Positions 10,211-20,160 of a stretch of 21,929 nucleotides of DNA are shown in pieces. A program made the position numbers and the translations under genes. Source of the DNA: Parachlorella kessleri (lineage: Eukaryota > Chlorophyta > Trebouxiophyceae > Chlorellales > Chlorellaceae). Location: the NCBI GenBank assembly GCA_001598975.1, contig BBXU01002984.1:1-21929 (forward strand). The letters are read 5' to 3'. Position 1 is the stretch's first letter. Every line of letters begins with the position of its first letter. The notes below the pieces were generated by a model, which worked only from the letters and a program-made list of their open reading frames with translations, was not told the origin of the DNA and did not search any database.

Positions 10211-12105
10211 CACCAGCCGCGGCAGGGGAGACAGGTGACTTGATCCCAGCAGCTGCTGCGGATATGGTGACGGATAGCTAGCAATGAGGCATTAGCACTC
10301 TTGAGTCAATCACAGCAGAATAGGGGCGACTGCTGCCTGGCACACAGGCAAGACCACGCCTGGAAGAAGTGTAAGGAGCTGAGTGGGTCTCAAAGGTTGT
10401 AGATTTGAAGTCTACTGATGCGCTATTCTGGATTAGGCTGGCAGAGGCGTTGGTGGGGGTTGGCGATGTGCAAGTCAGACCCGGGCTGTCGCCTGTGCAT
10501 TCGGTATTTGCTGTTGGTTTCATCGCATTTGTGACTACTTAAGGGCCTTGTTTGCTTGGGGAGTGCCTGTCCGTCTTTAATCCTTGCAACTGAGCTGAGC
10601 ATGCTGAGGCAGGGCAGACATGTTTTTGATTGTCCCACCGACACCATGCCGAAAGTGTTATGCCACTGTGCCTGCAACCAGGCTGGGTCCCGTTAGTATG
10701 ACGTTTTGGTAGTCATTAGGCACTCGCCTTTACAGGCTGGACGCATTGCGGCAAGACTTACATCAGAGGCTTTTGACATGGTGTAAGAGCGTGCAACAAG
10801 TTTGGCAGGTGCACCAGCAAATCAAGCAGAGCTTCAACTAGTAATTGGGTGACCTTCAGTCACAACCAGAGGGAACACCCTCCTGCAGTCTAGACTTTGA
10901 AGCGACGGGCAAGAGGTTCCTGTCCACTAAACGTAAGGTCAAAGACAGGCCTGTTCACCACGACAAGGGGCATGCAACTGCGCGCTTCTACATTATGTAA
11001 CCTGGAAGCGGCTGCACAGGAGGGGAGGGGCAGGCAGGCCTGTGCAGCACCAGGTCTTTCTTGCTTCCAAATCATCAGTACTCGAGATACCTCACCAAGG
11101 CTCTACCATTCAAGCAATGCCCGGCATGACAGTCATGACGACAAACAGTGACAAACAGTCGATCAGGGGTATCAGCTACAACCATATCAAGCAAATCGAG
11201 ATTGAAGCCTGCACAGCAGCAACTCCAACGCTGGTGCGGCTGCGAAAGCAAAGAACGGACCTTCACACGTCAGGCCACAGCAGGGCAACTGGGAAGCTGC
11301 AAGAGTGGGAAAGTAAAGCATGAAGGGAGCCATAGCGCATGCATGCAAGGCGCTCAAATACATCGCAGGCAGCATCGAGCAAGGAAGACCAACCCTACAT
11401 CAAATTCAGAAGTCTCATGCAAGGAGTTTTAGAGCTAGGCACACGTATGTTCCAAAATAGTAACGCCAGCTGTGTACCCACTCCGCAGCTGACTCACATT
11501 CGGACAGGGCAGTAGCTGTTAAGAAATGCACACAAACACTCTCTCCAGCATGGCCTCACCAAGACCTGAGGTAGGCGCCCAACCACGCCTGTACAAGCAA
11601 TACACCGCACCTTGGCACGGCGGCAACACACATGGGGACAGGGACATGCCGCTTCCTTGGGTCACAGCCGACAGAGACCACGCAGCCGCCCAGAACTAGT
11701 GCTACAGCATGGTGCCTGGACAAGGGCAGCCTAGGCTACGCCAACTGTGGCCGAGGGTTCGCCTTGGCGCACAGGCCAGAGCAAGCGGGGGTTGCTACAC
11801 CAACTACTTTCTCGGCTCATGTTGGGTTTTCTACAGCAGCCTGCCAAACCGACACTTCAAAAGCAAGGCGTGACATCATGCCAAACGGGGCCGAGACCCT
11901 GCCACTGGCAGCAAGGGCCAGGAGGTCTGTACTGCGCAGCCACCCCACTCGTAACCAGGGCTTCGCTGTCTCCGAATATTCTCAGGATGTTCATGGGAAG
12001 GCACGGGGCTCAAGGGTTGGCCCCGACGGCCTGAGCTGTTCCTTGGGCAGGAGCTCCTTGAGGGTAGCCATGGGGCTGAGCAGCTGCTGCTGCCCTGAAA
12101 GTAGC
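10211..12105. other. Convergent intergenic region, no gene supported
   Basis: About 1.9 kb between the kinesin stop and the membrane-protein stop. Small open frames occur on both strands but none shows coding-like codon bias, a recognisable motif or splice-consistent extension. The interval probably holds two 3' UTRs. Plus-strand TGTAA motifs lie at 10370 and 10782, and minus-strand ones (TTACA on plus) at about 10730 and 10758, so the two transcripts could abut or overlap near 10.75 kb. A short GACAAACAGT direct repeat is present near 11140-11158. Confidence 0.55.
10370..10374 (+). terminator. Candidate polyadenylation signal of the kinesin gene (TGTAA)
   Basis: TGTAA, the usual chlorophyte polyadenylation signal, occurs about 160 bp after the kinesin stop. 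A second plus-strand TGTAA at 10782-10786 is an alternative. The motif is short and chance matches are common. Confidence 0.4.
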
Positions 12106-15103
12106 CTAGGCGCTGACGGGGGTGGGGCGGGGGCCCAGCACGGCTCCCTCCACCAGGGTCGCCCCCAGCGCTGCCAGGATCCACGCCAGGGCCGTCCCCG
12201 CCACCAGCAGGAAGGCGCCGTTGGTGAAGCTGGAAGCTTGGAGGCCGTCCAGCACTGCACAACACATAGCATTACACACAATTAACATTCACGGAGCCAG
12301 CAAAACGGCACAGCGCCGCCCAGGAAGGGCGGGGTGAGCAACCTAGGCTCGGTACCCCGGTCCTTGGGAAAGTCATACTCCTGACAGACAGAAAGGTGGG
12401 GGAGCTGCAGTGTCGCAACCCTGCGCCCCGCCACCAGACAGCACCCCCTACAGGGACACGAGCAGCCATACGGTGAACAAAGCGCAGTGCCTGACCCATG
12501 CTGCTGCAACGAACACATCTTGTTGGTTGCACCTGCAGCGCCGCAAACTCCGATCAGGTGATATCACCCCCAAACACCTGCTAGCAGGCTCCCCTCTTCC
12601 GCCTTAGGGCGGCTGTGTGCTGCGCCCTTGGCTGCGCTCCTTGCCCTGCGGCTGTGTGCCACATCGCGGCACAGCAGGGCGAGCGTGGGCAACAGGGCGC
12701 CGAAGAAGAGGGCCTGCGAGGTTGTTAGAGAATCAACAGCTCAGGTGGCACCTTCTTGGGGCCGTCGGTATTGGCTGCACCCCCACGCAAATTTTTGGAC
12801 ATACCAGCTTAACCATTTCGCTCATGAACAATCAAGAACCGCAGCTGTCAAGCCCAGCATGAGCGCATCACTGCAGAACTGAACTTATGTAAAGAGGAGG
12901 GTGGCTCCTTATGCATATCCTGGCCTCGCAAACACAGACGCTGGGTTTGCAGCTTGTGCAAACACAGGCAGCAAAAGTGGGCAAGCACGTGGGCCACCTC
13001 AGCCTGCCTACCTGGAACGACCACAGCAGCCAGCACTGGAAGCGTGGCGAGGTGGGCGGGGGATGAGCTCGCTGGCAGAGCCCAGCCCGGTGGTGGCCAG
13101 CGCCGGCGCCGCCAGCAGGGACAGCAGGCCCAGCGCACGCTGGAAGTAGGGCTCCAGCAGCGCACCGCCGGACGCTGGTGAGCACACCTGCGCACATGTA
13201 GAGGATATATATATGGGTGGCAAGCCTGTCGCGCATAGACAGTGAGGCAAGCAGCCTCCAAAGGGTGGAGGTATGCAATGGGCCGTGCCCTGCCTGTCAC
13301 TGTGGTGGCGCTGTCGGGGCGCCCCCCCCCCCCGCCTGACGATAATCATCACCCCCACCCCTCAACCTGCTCACAGTGCATCACGTACAGCACCCACCAC
13401 CATCACCCCTCCTAGCTGCTGCTACTACAGCAAGAGAGCCTGCTGCTAGACAGAGCCTGCTACCAAGGCGCCCTTGCGCGGTTTCGCAGCTGTGAAGGAG
13501 AGGAGCTGCAGGGCTAGCTGGGCTCAGCAAAACGACACTGTGATGGTCTCTTTGGCCCCTGAGTGTGAGCTGCTACCTTTTGTGGAAGCTTAGGTTGTGT
13601 GTGGGACACATAACCATCCCACACACCCCACTCCCCGCGCTGACCTTTTCACACGCCCCCAGGTTGACATACAAAGCCGCCAGCAGCGCCAGCCCATGCA
13701 CTGCCAGGTGGCGTCCAAGAGGTAGGCGACTGCTGAAGGCAGCCAGCGCCAGCAGTACAGCGTTTGAGGCGAGGAGGGACTGAAAGAGAAAAGCCCAGAA
13801 GGCCTCAGAGGGCTGCGGACCCCCCGCCTGCTGCGCTGCTGCTGCTGAGTCGGCGGCGGCAGCGTTGCTGCTGAGCGCGCTGAGCCCGCCTTGCACGCCT
13901 TGCCGGCCCAGCAGCAGCATGACTGCTGGCTGCAGCAGGCGCAGCAGCGCGGCGCACTCGTCGCGGTGCCTGCAGCACAGCGCAGCGCAGCGTGTCACAG
14001 GAGGCGGCCCCCTGCTGTCTGGCTAGCTGGGTGGGTGCATGCAGGCTGTGTGCAGCAGCGCCCGTGCACCCCGGCGCACTGCATGCAGAACCCGCATGCA
14101 CTATCAGCCGAACACAGGCATCTCCCCATGCAACGGCCAGGAGGGAGCCTCCTGCCACCCAGGGTTGCTGTAGCCAGCAACACAGTGCAGTAACACCTGC
14201 CACTAGCGTTGCTTGAATCTCCCCTGGGGTGGGTGTCTATACCCAGCGCAGGCAGGGGCTCTACTCCCACTTCCCGACAAGGCCCCTCACCTGGAACATG
14301 TGTTGGAGTAAGCAAGGGCGAACGGAAATGCTGCCTGCACAGCCAGGGCCAGCCAGAAGGCTGGCAGCTGGCTGGGCGCCAGGTGCTCTCTGCTGCTGCC
14401 GTAAGCCGCCAGCCAGGCTGCCGAGATTGACCCTGAACAGGGGGCATTTGAGCGGCAGGGCATGAAACACGGATGCATGCAGACGTTGGGGCCTAGACAG
14501 CATGATGTGGCGGGAAGGCCTTGCATGCTGGTGCTCATGCACGGGTTAAGGGTCCGGGTTATTGCCAACTCTATGCTTCCGAAGACGGGGGGACATCCCC
14601 TTGCTGGGGAGACAGAACAGGGCTCTCCGTTCGGGTCACACGTGCATCAAGAGGGCAGTGCGTGCAGGGCCAGCAAGTGGAGAGCATAATGGGGGCAAGG
14701 ACAGCTATCCTGCTGCCAGCCAGGGCTGAGCCAGAGCACAGGACTGACTCGAGCCTTGGACCAGCAGCTACCATCTTTGAAACTGATGATTGGTACTTGA
14801 GCACTGCTGGGGGCAGCTCTCCTGCTGCTAGTACCACACACCTGCGGTAAAGACAGATAGGAGGTCCAGGTGCGACAGCTTGGCTTGAACAGGGGGCGCC
14901 TTGTCAGCGCTGGCACTGCCCGCGTCCCAGGCCCGGACCAAGACAGGGAGCGGCCCCTCCAGCAGCTGCCGGTCAGTGCCGTCCTTGGACGATGCATCCG
15001 GCCAGGACAACCTTGGGGACTCGCCAAGCACATCCTTGCCGCAGGTTCTGCTGAGGGCGCCGGGCGTCGCAACCACTGGTGGCTGCAAGCTACGAAAGAC
15101 CAT
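12106..15103 (-). CDS. Multi-pass membrane protein, family not recognised
   Basis: Exons in transcript order (minus strand): 15103-14842, 14432-14291, 13969-13645, 13187-13012, 12713-12663, 12380-12356, 12254-12106. The ATG at 15103 is the first after an in-frame stop at 15161-15163. About 376 residues are predicted, with a polar N-terminus of about 75 residues and then seven or eight hydrophobic segments. Examples are LPAFWLALAVQAAFPFALAY, FWAFLFQSLLASNAVLLALA, LAVHGLALLAALYV, ALGLLSLLAAPALA, ALFFGALLPTLALL and AFLLVAGTALAWILAALGAT. Exons 1-2, 2-3, 3-4, 5-6 and 6-7 join in phase. Exon 4 starts in one frame and ends in another: a single missing G in the G5 run at 13058-13062 would explain this. 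A longer exon 5 (12713-12578), joined straight to exon 7, is an in-phase alternative that skips exon 6. No catalytic or transport motif was recognised. Confidence 0.62.
13322..13333 (+). repeat. C12 homopolymer in an intron
   Basis: Twelve consecutive C bases lie in the intron between exons 3 and 4 of the membrane-protein gene. Such runs are prone to length error in replication and sequencing. Confidence 0.9.
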
Positions 15104-15885
15104 GACGGACGGAGTGCCAAGCGAAGCAACGGACACTGAGGTCCAGAATCTAACGAAAATCTAGACAACCGCTCAGCTTGAGACATGAGTGGCTTCTGCA
15201 GCACCATGGTCCTGCATTAGTACCACCTATGGTACGGCAACTGCGGCCCAGCGGTCGTGCCCAAACTATTAACGCTCCACTTAGCGTCAAGAACCGCAAC
15301 GTGCTCCCACGAATACCCGTCCGATTTTATGCTCTCTGGGTCCTGAAGGGTTCACCGCAGCTCGGCGGCGGATGGCGGCGGTTCAATTCTCCGTTAGCTC
15401 CTATAAGATTTTCAATCGCATTCAATAGGTTTTGACGATCCAGATGTTTAGCCGCAGACAGTTGGGGGTACCGCAAACTGACGCCAGGCGGGAAGGGGGG
15501 TGGCGCTGGCAAACACAACAATGCCAAACACAACAACACTGGGCTGCTGTGATCAAGGCTCCCCACACACTTGAGGTCACAGCCTCTGCAAGAATTTGTC
15601 TTATGCTGTTGTGAGGTGGGTGTATGGAGTTGGAGTGCTCGATGGGTGGCCTATACTGCTTACATGACCTTTGGCATATGTCAAGTTGGGGTTGTTGCAC
15701 CTCTAAAATTCGTTCATGACGCTCGCATGCAGGCCCACTGCCTGGTCAGCGAAACCGGCGCGCAAGCCAAGGGGGCCACCTGCAGGCACCCGCAACGGGA
15801 GCACAAGGGTTGGCGGCTCAGTCCTATTTTCAACCCTTGGAGGCGCCTGAGGCAAGCTCTGGCGTTTCTACGTCAGTAGAGGGCG
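15104..15885. promoter_or_regulatory. Divergent promoter region, membrane protein / CCCH gene
   Basis: About 780 bp between two head-to-head start codons. It must contain two 5' UTRs and promoters unless there are unrecognised upstream exons. The part around 15400-15430 is AT-richer and contains a TATAAG element at about 15402-15407. Open frames here lack coding character. Exact promoter elements cannot be assigned. Confidence 0.45.
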
Positions 15886-18800
15886 ATGGAGGCCGCCAGC
15901 GGCTCGGGTGCGGCTTGGAGCAACCCCAAGTACAAGGTAGGGCCAACCCTGGACTGTTGGAGTCGCTTACGATGGCGTTGAAAAGTGAGGCAGTGCTGCA
16001 GCAACCAGCAGCCAGCAGTAACAGCAGCAACCGCCGCTGGTTGCCTGGTGTATACCACACACACCAACAGTGGTATAGCAGCTGCCCTGGGCCAGCACCA
16101 GCCATGACGGCATTGCACTATCGCGCCTATGGCCTTTGGCAGGACCAAGCTGTGCTTGGCAGGGCCTGAGGGGGGGATACCGGGGCCTTTGCGGAAGTTC
16201 TGGGCTATGTTGGCATCCCCTGAAGTTGGCCGCCTGCAGTGGACCAGGAAGTGCCTTGCAGTCCTGGAACTGTCAGCCGCTGCATGCAAGGGTGGATTGG
16301 GTGCCGGCCCTGGCTCAACCCAGGTGTTGCCACCCTTCCTTTGGAGCAGGTCCTTTGGGAGCGCTTTGTCCCGCTACTGGCCCATGCTGCTGCTGCTGCT
16401 GCTGCTGCTGGCAGTACTTTGACGACACTATTGCCTTCTGTGCCCTGCACTTCGCTGCCCCTACTGGTCCTACAGTGCCGGGCGGCTACTGGGCCAAGGG
16501 GCGCCTGCGAGCCTGCCGTTTGCTACCACACTGCAGCCTAGGCAGGCTGCCCCCAAACCTGACCTGCGGAGGCCCCCCCTTCCTCCCCCCCTGCTGGTGC
16601 TGCAGACTGTGCTGTGTGCCTACTGGGAGAAGGGTGCTTGCAAGCACGGCGAGGGCTGCCAGTTTGCGCACGGGGCGGAGGAGCTCCAGCAGTCGGCTGA
16701 GGGGGCGGCCATGCCTGTGGCGGTGAGGCGTGCCAAGGTGAGGGCACCTCCGCATGCACCCAGCAACGCTTTCTGCGTCTGACAGGGTAGCGCCATGCTG
16801 GCATCGATGTGTTGCGAGGCCGCGCAATGGCCTAACCGCTGGTCACAGGTTGGGGTACTATGATGCCTATGTGAACCTGCAAGCTCATGTTGGGGACCCT
16901 CCTGCATCCCTCAGTGAAGTGCCCCCATGGCGTGTGGCGCTGTGCTAGAGGGGCACCGCAGCCGTTCCACAATCTCCTGTCTTCAGCTGCACATTTGGGA
17001 TGCTACTAGTGCCTCAGGCGAGATGCCGCTGCCCAGACTCACAAACCCCTGGAGCCACGTCCGCCTTCCAAGCTTGCCGCCCCTGTGCAGGTGCTACCCT
17101 GCCGCTACTGGGACGCCGGGTATTGCAGGCATGGCTCGGCCTGCCAGTTTGCTCACGCAGGACCGGCCGGCAGCGGCGCAGGCGGCGGCGGCGGCGGGTA
17201 TGGGGGCGTGGCGGCCGGCGGCGGCCGCAGCGCTGGCGCCCTGCGGCACCCACGTCAGGCGCAGGCGCCCTGGGGAGCTGGCGGGGGCGCCTCCGCCGGC
17301 TGGGACATGGGCGGCTATGGGGAAGAGGCCTTGCAGAACCCACTGTATAAGGTGAGCGTGTTGGGCAGGCAGAAAGAGGGATTGGCGTTCTTGTGAAAGG
17401 CATAGCTTCTGCCGCCCGGGATAAGGCCGGCTGTGTGGGATGGCGGGGCGCTGTAGACGCCGTCGGACAAGGTTGCTGTCTGTCTCAGGTCTCTGCTTAG
17501 CAGCCCTACCACGCTACAAGTTAGGCATGCCCAACTGCCGAACAGCTGAGAACCCCCAAGCCAGCGAAACCACGTTCCGCCGGCCACCCTGGCATTGCAC
17601 CTCTCGCCACTGCCATCATGCGCCTCCACGCAAGGCCCCCGTCTCTCCCTTTGCAGACCGTGATCTGTGAGTTTTGGGAGAAGGGTGTCTGCTCCAAGGG
17701 TCCCGCCTGTCCCTTTGCACACGGCTATGAGGAGCTGCGCCCGCTGCCGCCGCGACACGCGCCGCAGCCGGTGCCGCCCCCGCCGCCGCGGCAGCACTAC
17801 GGCCAGCAGCAGGCACAGCAGGGGGGCGGCTACGGCAACTACAAGGTGAGTGGGTGCCGCTGTTGCCAGAGATGCTGGGGGGTGCTGTTTTTAGTATATG
17901 GAAGGAGCGCGGGGGTTTCGTGCTGTGTCTGTGAGAGAGGGCCCGGGTGTCAAGGGGTAAAGTCACTGCCCGTTGCCGACACGGCAGCACCAACCACCGA
18001 GGGGCGCAAAAGGTGTTACTCCCAAGGGTTTCTTCATGGGGCTACTCCCAAGGGACAGCAGCCGCGGCGTTGGCACGGGGCTACTACAAAGGAAGGAATC
18101 GGTGTTGTGGGCCCTTGCAGCGGAGAGCATGGGTGCTCCACTGGTGTCGGGCGTGTTTGGTGCTGGCCGAAAGGAGCGCCCGGCTTGCTGTAGGTTGCCC
18201 CTCCGATCTCTTCATTACAAAATTTGTACTCACCGGTCCAGTCTGCTCGCACGCCTGCCTGCAGACCGAGCTGTGCCGGTATTGGGAGGCGGGCGGCTGC
18301 CGTAACGGGCCCGAGTGCACGTTTGCCCACGGGCCGGAAGACCTGCGGCCCGCGGCGCCTGGCGCCGCAGCCGCCGATGCGGCCGTGCCGCGCGGCTACG
18401 GCGCACCGCCCCCGCCGCCGCCGCGGTTCCAGCGGGCGGGCGCAGGCGCTGGCGCTGGGCCGGGCGGCAGAGGGAGGCCGGGCCGCACCGTGTTTGTTGG
18501 TGGCCAGCGGCCGTACAAGGTGCGCAGGTGGTCCAGGCGCAGGGGATCATGGAGTGGTTAACTGCTGGGCAGTTATGGAAACAGGCTTTTTGAAGGCTTT
18601 GTCAGGGATGTGTGCCAGGGAAATGATGGAGCCTGCCAGGACGTGTTGGCTTGCCGTATTGGAGAGCGGGCCCCTGGAGTGGGCAGCGGACCTACAAGCT
18701 AGCGGGCTGTCGGTCTTGTTAATAACCTTGCCTTTGAACCAGGCAGCCAGCGGCTTGGGTGTGTGCTCTGGTGCCGCAGTCGGAGCTGTGTCGCTACTGG

Positions 18801-20160
18801 CAGGCCGGCCATTGCAACAGCGGCGCCGAGTGCCAGTTTGCGCACGGCGTCGAAGAGCTGCGCCCGCACCAGCCAGCGGCGGCCGCGGGCGGCGAGGCGG
18901 CCGTAGGCGGCGGCCTGGGCAGGCGGGGGCCGGGGCGGAGGGGAAGGAGCCGGGAGAGGGGGGCCAGCAGCGGGGGCAGCGGAGAAGGCGCGGCCAACCC
19001 TCGCTACAAGGTGGGGTGCGGTGGGGTGCTGACGAGGTAATGTGTATGTAACGAATGGATGAGCTGGTCTGGAGGGCTATCGCATTTTTGATGGAATGAG
19101 TGTGGCAAGGAGTGTGGGTGAGACTGCAATACTACTGCATTTCTGACCAGGGGCACTACCGGTGGCACCGGCTGGATAGCACCAAACAAAGATCTCACAT
19201 GCACTACAACCAGTCAGCAGACGTTCCGTGGCGATTGGCTGGGGCCCAACCAGCCTCGCAACAATGAGTATCATTAGCATGGGTGGCAGGTACTGCAAAC
19301 AGGGAGTATAGCTGGGCTGGACTGGACTGACAGGGCTCAGTATTATGCTCAAGCAGCAGGCCAGTTATCTGCAGGCAGCATCCGTGTTTTTCCTTGCATA
19401 ATAGCTAGCAGCTTTCTGGCGGGCTTGCAGGCGTGTCCGGGGAAAAGCAGGCGTGTAGTTGAGGGGTAGGGTTTGTAGTAGGTTAGTGTGCGGCTAGTAG
19501 CACTGGTGGACGCATCACGCTGGGCCCCGCTACGGTCCGCAGGCGTGGGGCTGCAGTCCGTCCTGTTCAAAACACAGCCACACACATAACCGGGAGTGGT
19601 GGGAATGGTTGCATAGCACTGATTGTGGTGACTCCCGCCTGCCGCCTGCCTGCCTGCAGACCGAGCTGTGTCGGTACTGGGAGCAGGGCTCGTGCAAGCG
19701 CGGCGCCGCCTGCGACTTCGCCCACGGCCATGACGACCTGCGCCCCGCGCCGAACCAACACAGTCTCCCGCTCGGCGCCCCTGCCGCTGCCCCCGCCGCT
19801 CCCCAGGATCAGCTGGACCCCCAGCAGCAGGCGCCCGCGGAGGGCGCCGCCCCCGCCTCTGGCGGCGGAACAGAGACCTACCAGGCCGGCCTGGCTGCAG
19901 CGATCACCCAGTTGCAGGGAATGGGCGTGGGCAGCAGCGGGGCGGAAGGCGGTACTGCCGAACTATCCAGCGGCGGCGCCGTGCCGGCTCCGGCGGCGCC
20001 GGACGCGGCCCAAGGCGGGGAGGCTGCTGGCGAGCAGCAGGCCGCGCAAAGCGCGGCCAGCGGCGGCAGCAGCACGGGCGGCGTGCTGCCGGAGGCGCCT
20101 TTCGCCGGCATGGATGGCGGGCAGCAGGGCGGCAGCATACGCAGCATGCTGGTCACCTGA
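15886..20160 (+). CDS. Six-finger CCCH zinc-finger protein, one finger per exon
   Basis: Probable RNA-binding protein of 539 residues. Exons: 15886-15936, 16606-16737, 17091-17351, 17657-17845, 18265-18519, 18780-19010, 19660-20160; every intron is phase 0. An in-frame TAG lies at 15877-15879, just before the ATG. Exon 1 encodes 17 residues ending NPKYK. Exons 2 to 7 each begin three residues before the first Cys and hold one C-x7-C-x5-C-x3-H finger with the pattern C-x-(Y/F)-W-x-x-G-x-C-x5-C-x-F-A-H; five of the six continue with G. Examples are CRYWEQGSCKRGAACDFAH in exon 7 and CAYWEKGACKHGEGCQFAH in exon 2. The linkers are rich in Gly, Pro, Ala and Arg and likely disordered. Exons 3 to 6 end in YK, which joins to TELC-like starts and recreates the YKTELC lead-in of TTP-type CCCH fingers. 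Nuclear or cytoplasmic site and RNA target are unknown. Confidence 0.93.
16385..16410 (+). repeat. (TGC)n microsatellite in CCCH intron 1
   Basis: Eight TGC units plus TG lie in the 669-bp first intron of the CCCH gene. It is likely polymorphic in length, with no coding role in this model. Confidence 0.85.
18017..18093 (+). repeat. Short 26-bp-period repeat in CCCH intron 4
   Basis: TACTCCCAAGGG occurs at 18017-18028 and again at 18043-18054. A weaker third form, GGGGCTACTACAAAGG, follows near 18080. The last resembles the Gly-Tyr-Lys-encoding ends of the finger exons, but this may be chance. Confidence 0.5.

Noticed and set aside
11632..12285. 217-codon plus-strand open frame
   Set aside because: It overlaps the last exon of the membrane-protein gene on the other strand, where hydrophobic coding and a phase-matched acceptor are clearer. 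Its own product has no recognisable feature.
15690..15715. CTAAAATTCGT shared with a site near 20943
   Set aside because: An 11-base match is expected by chance many times in 22 kb, so it is not evidence for a shared promoter element.
16136..16726. 196-codon plus-strand frame rich in Cys and Arg
   Set aside because: It runs through CCCH intron 1 in a different frame from finger exon 2. The Cys content comes from the TGC repeat and GC-rich sequence.
17947..18561. Long plus-strand frame around CCCH exon 5
   Set aside because: Only 18265-18519 is exon; the upstream part is intron and contains the short repeat. The long frame is exon plus read-through.
18660..18720. Possible extra finger exon in CCCH intron 5 (CCTACAAG)
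   Set aside because: Only an exon-end-like string is present, without any Cys/His pattern before it.
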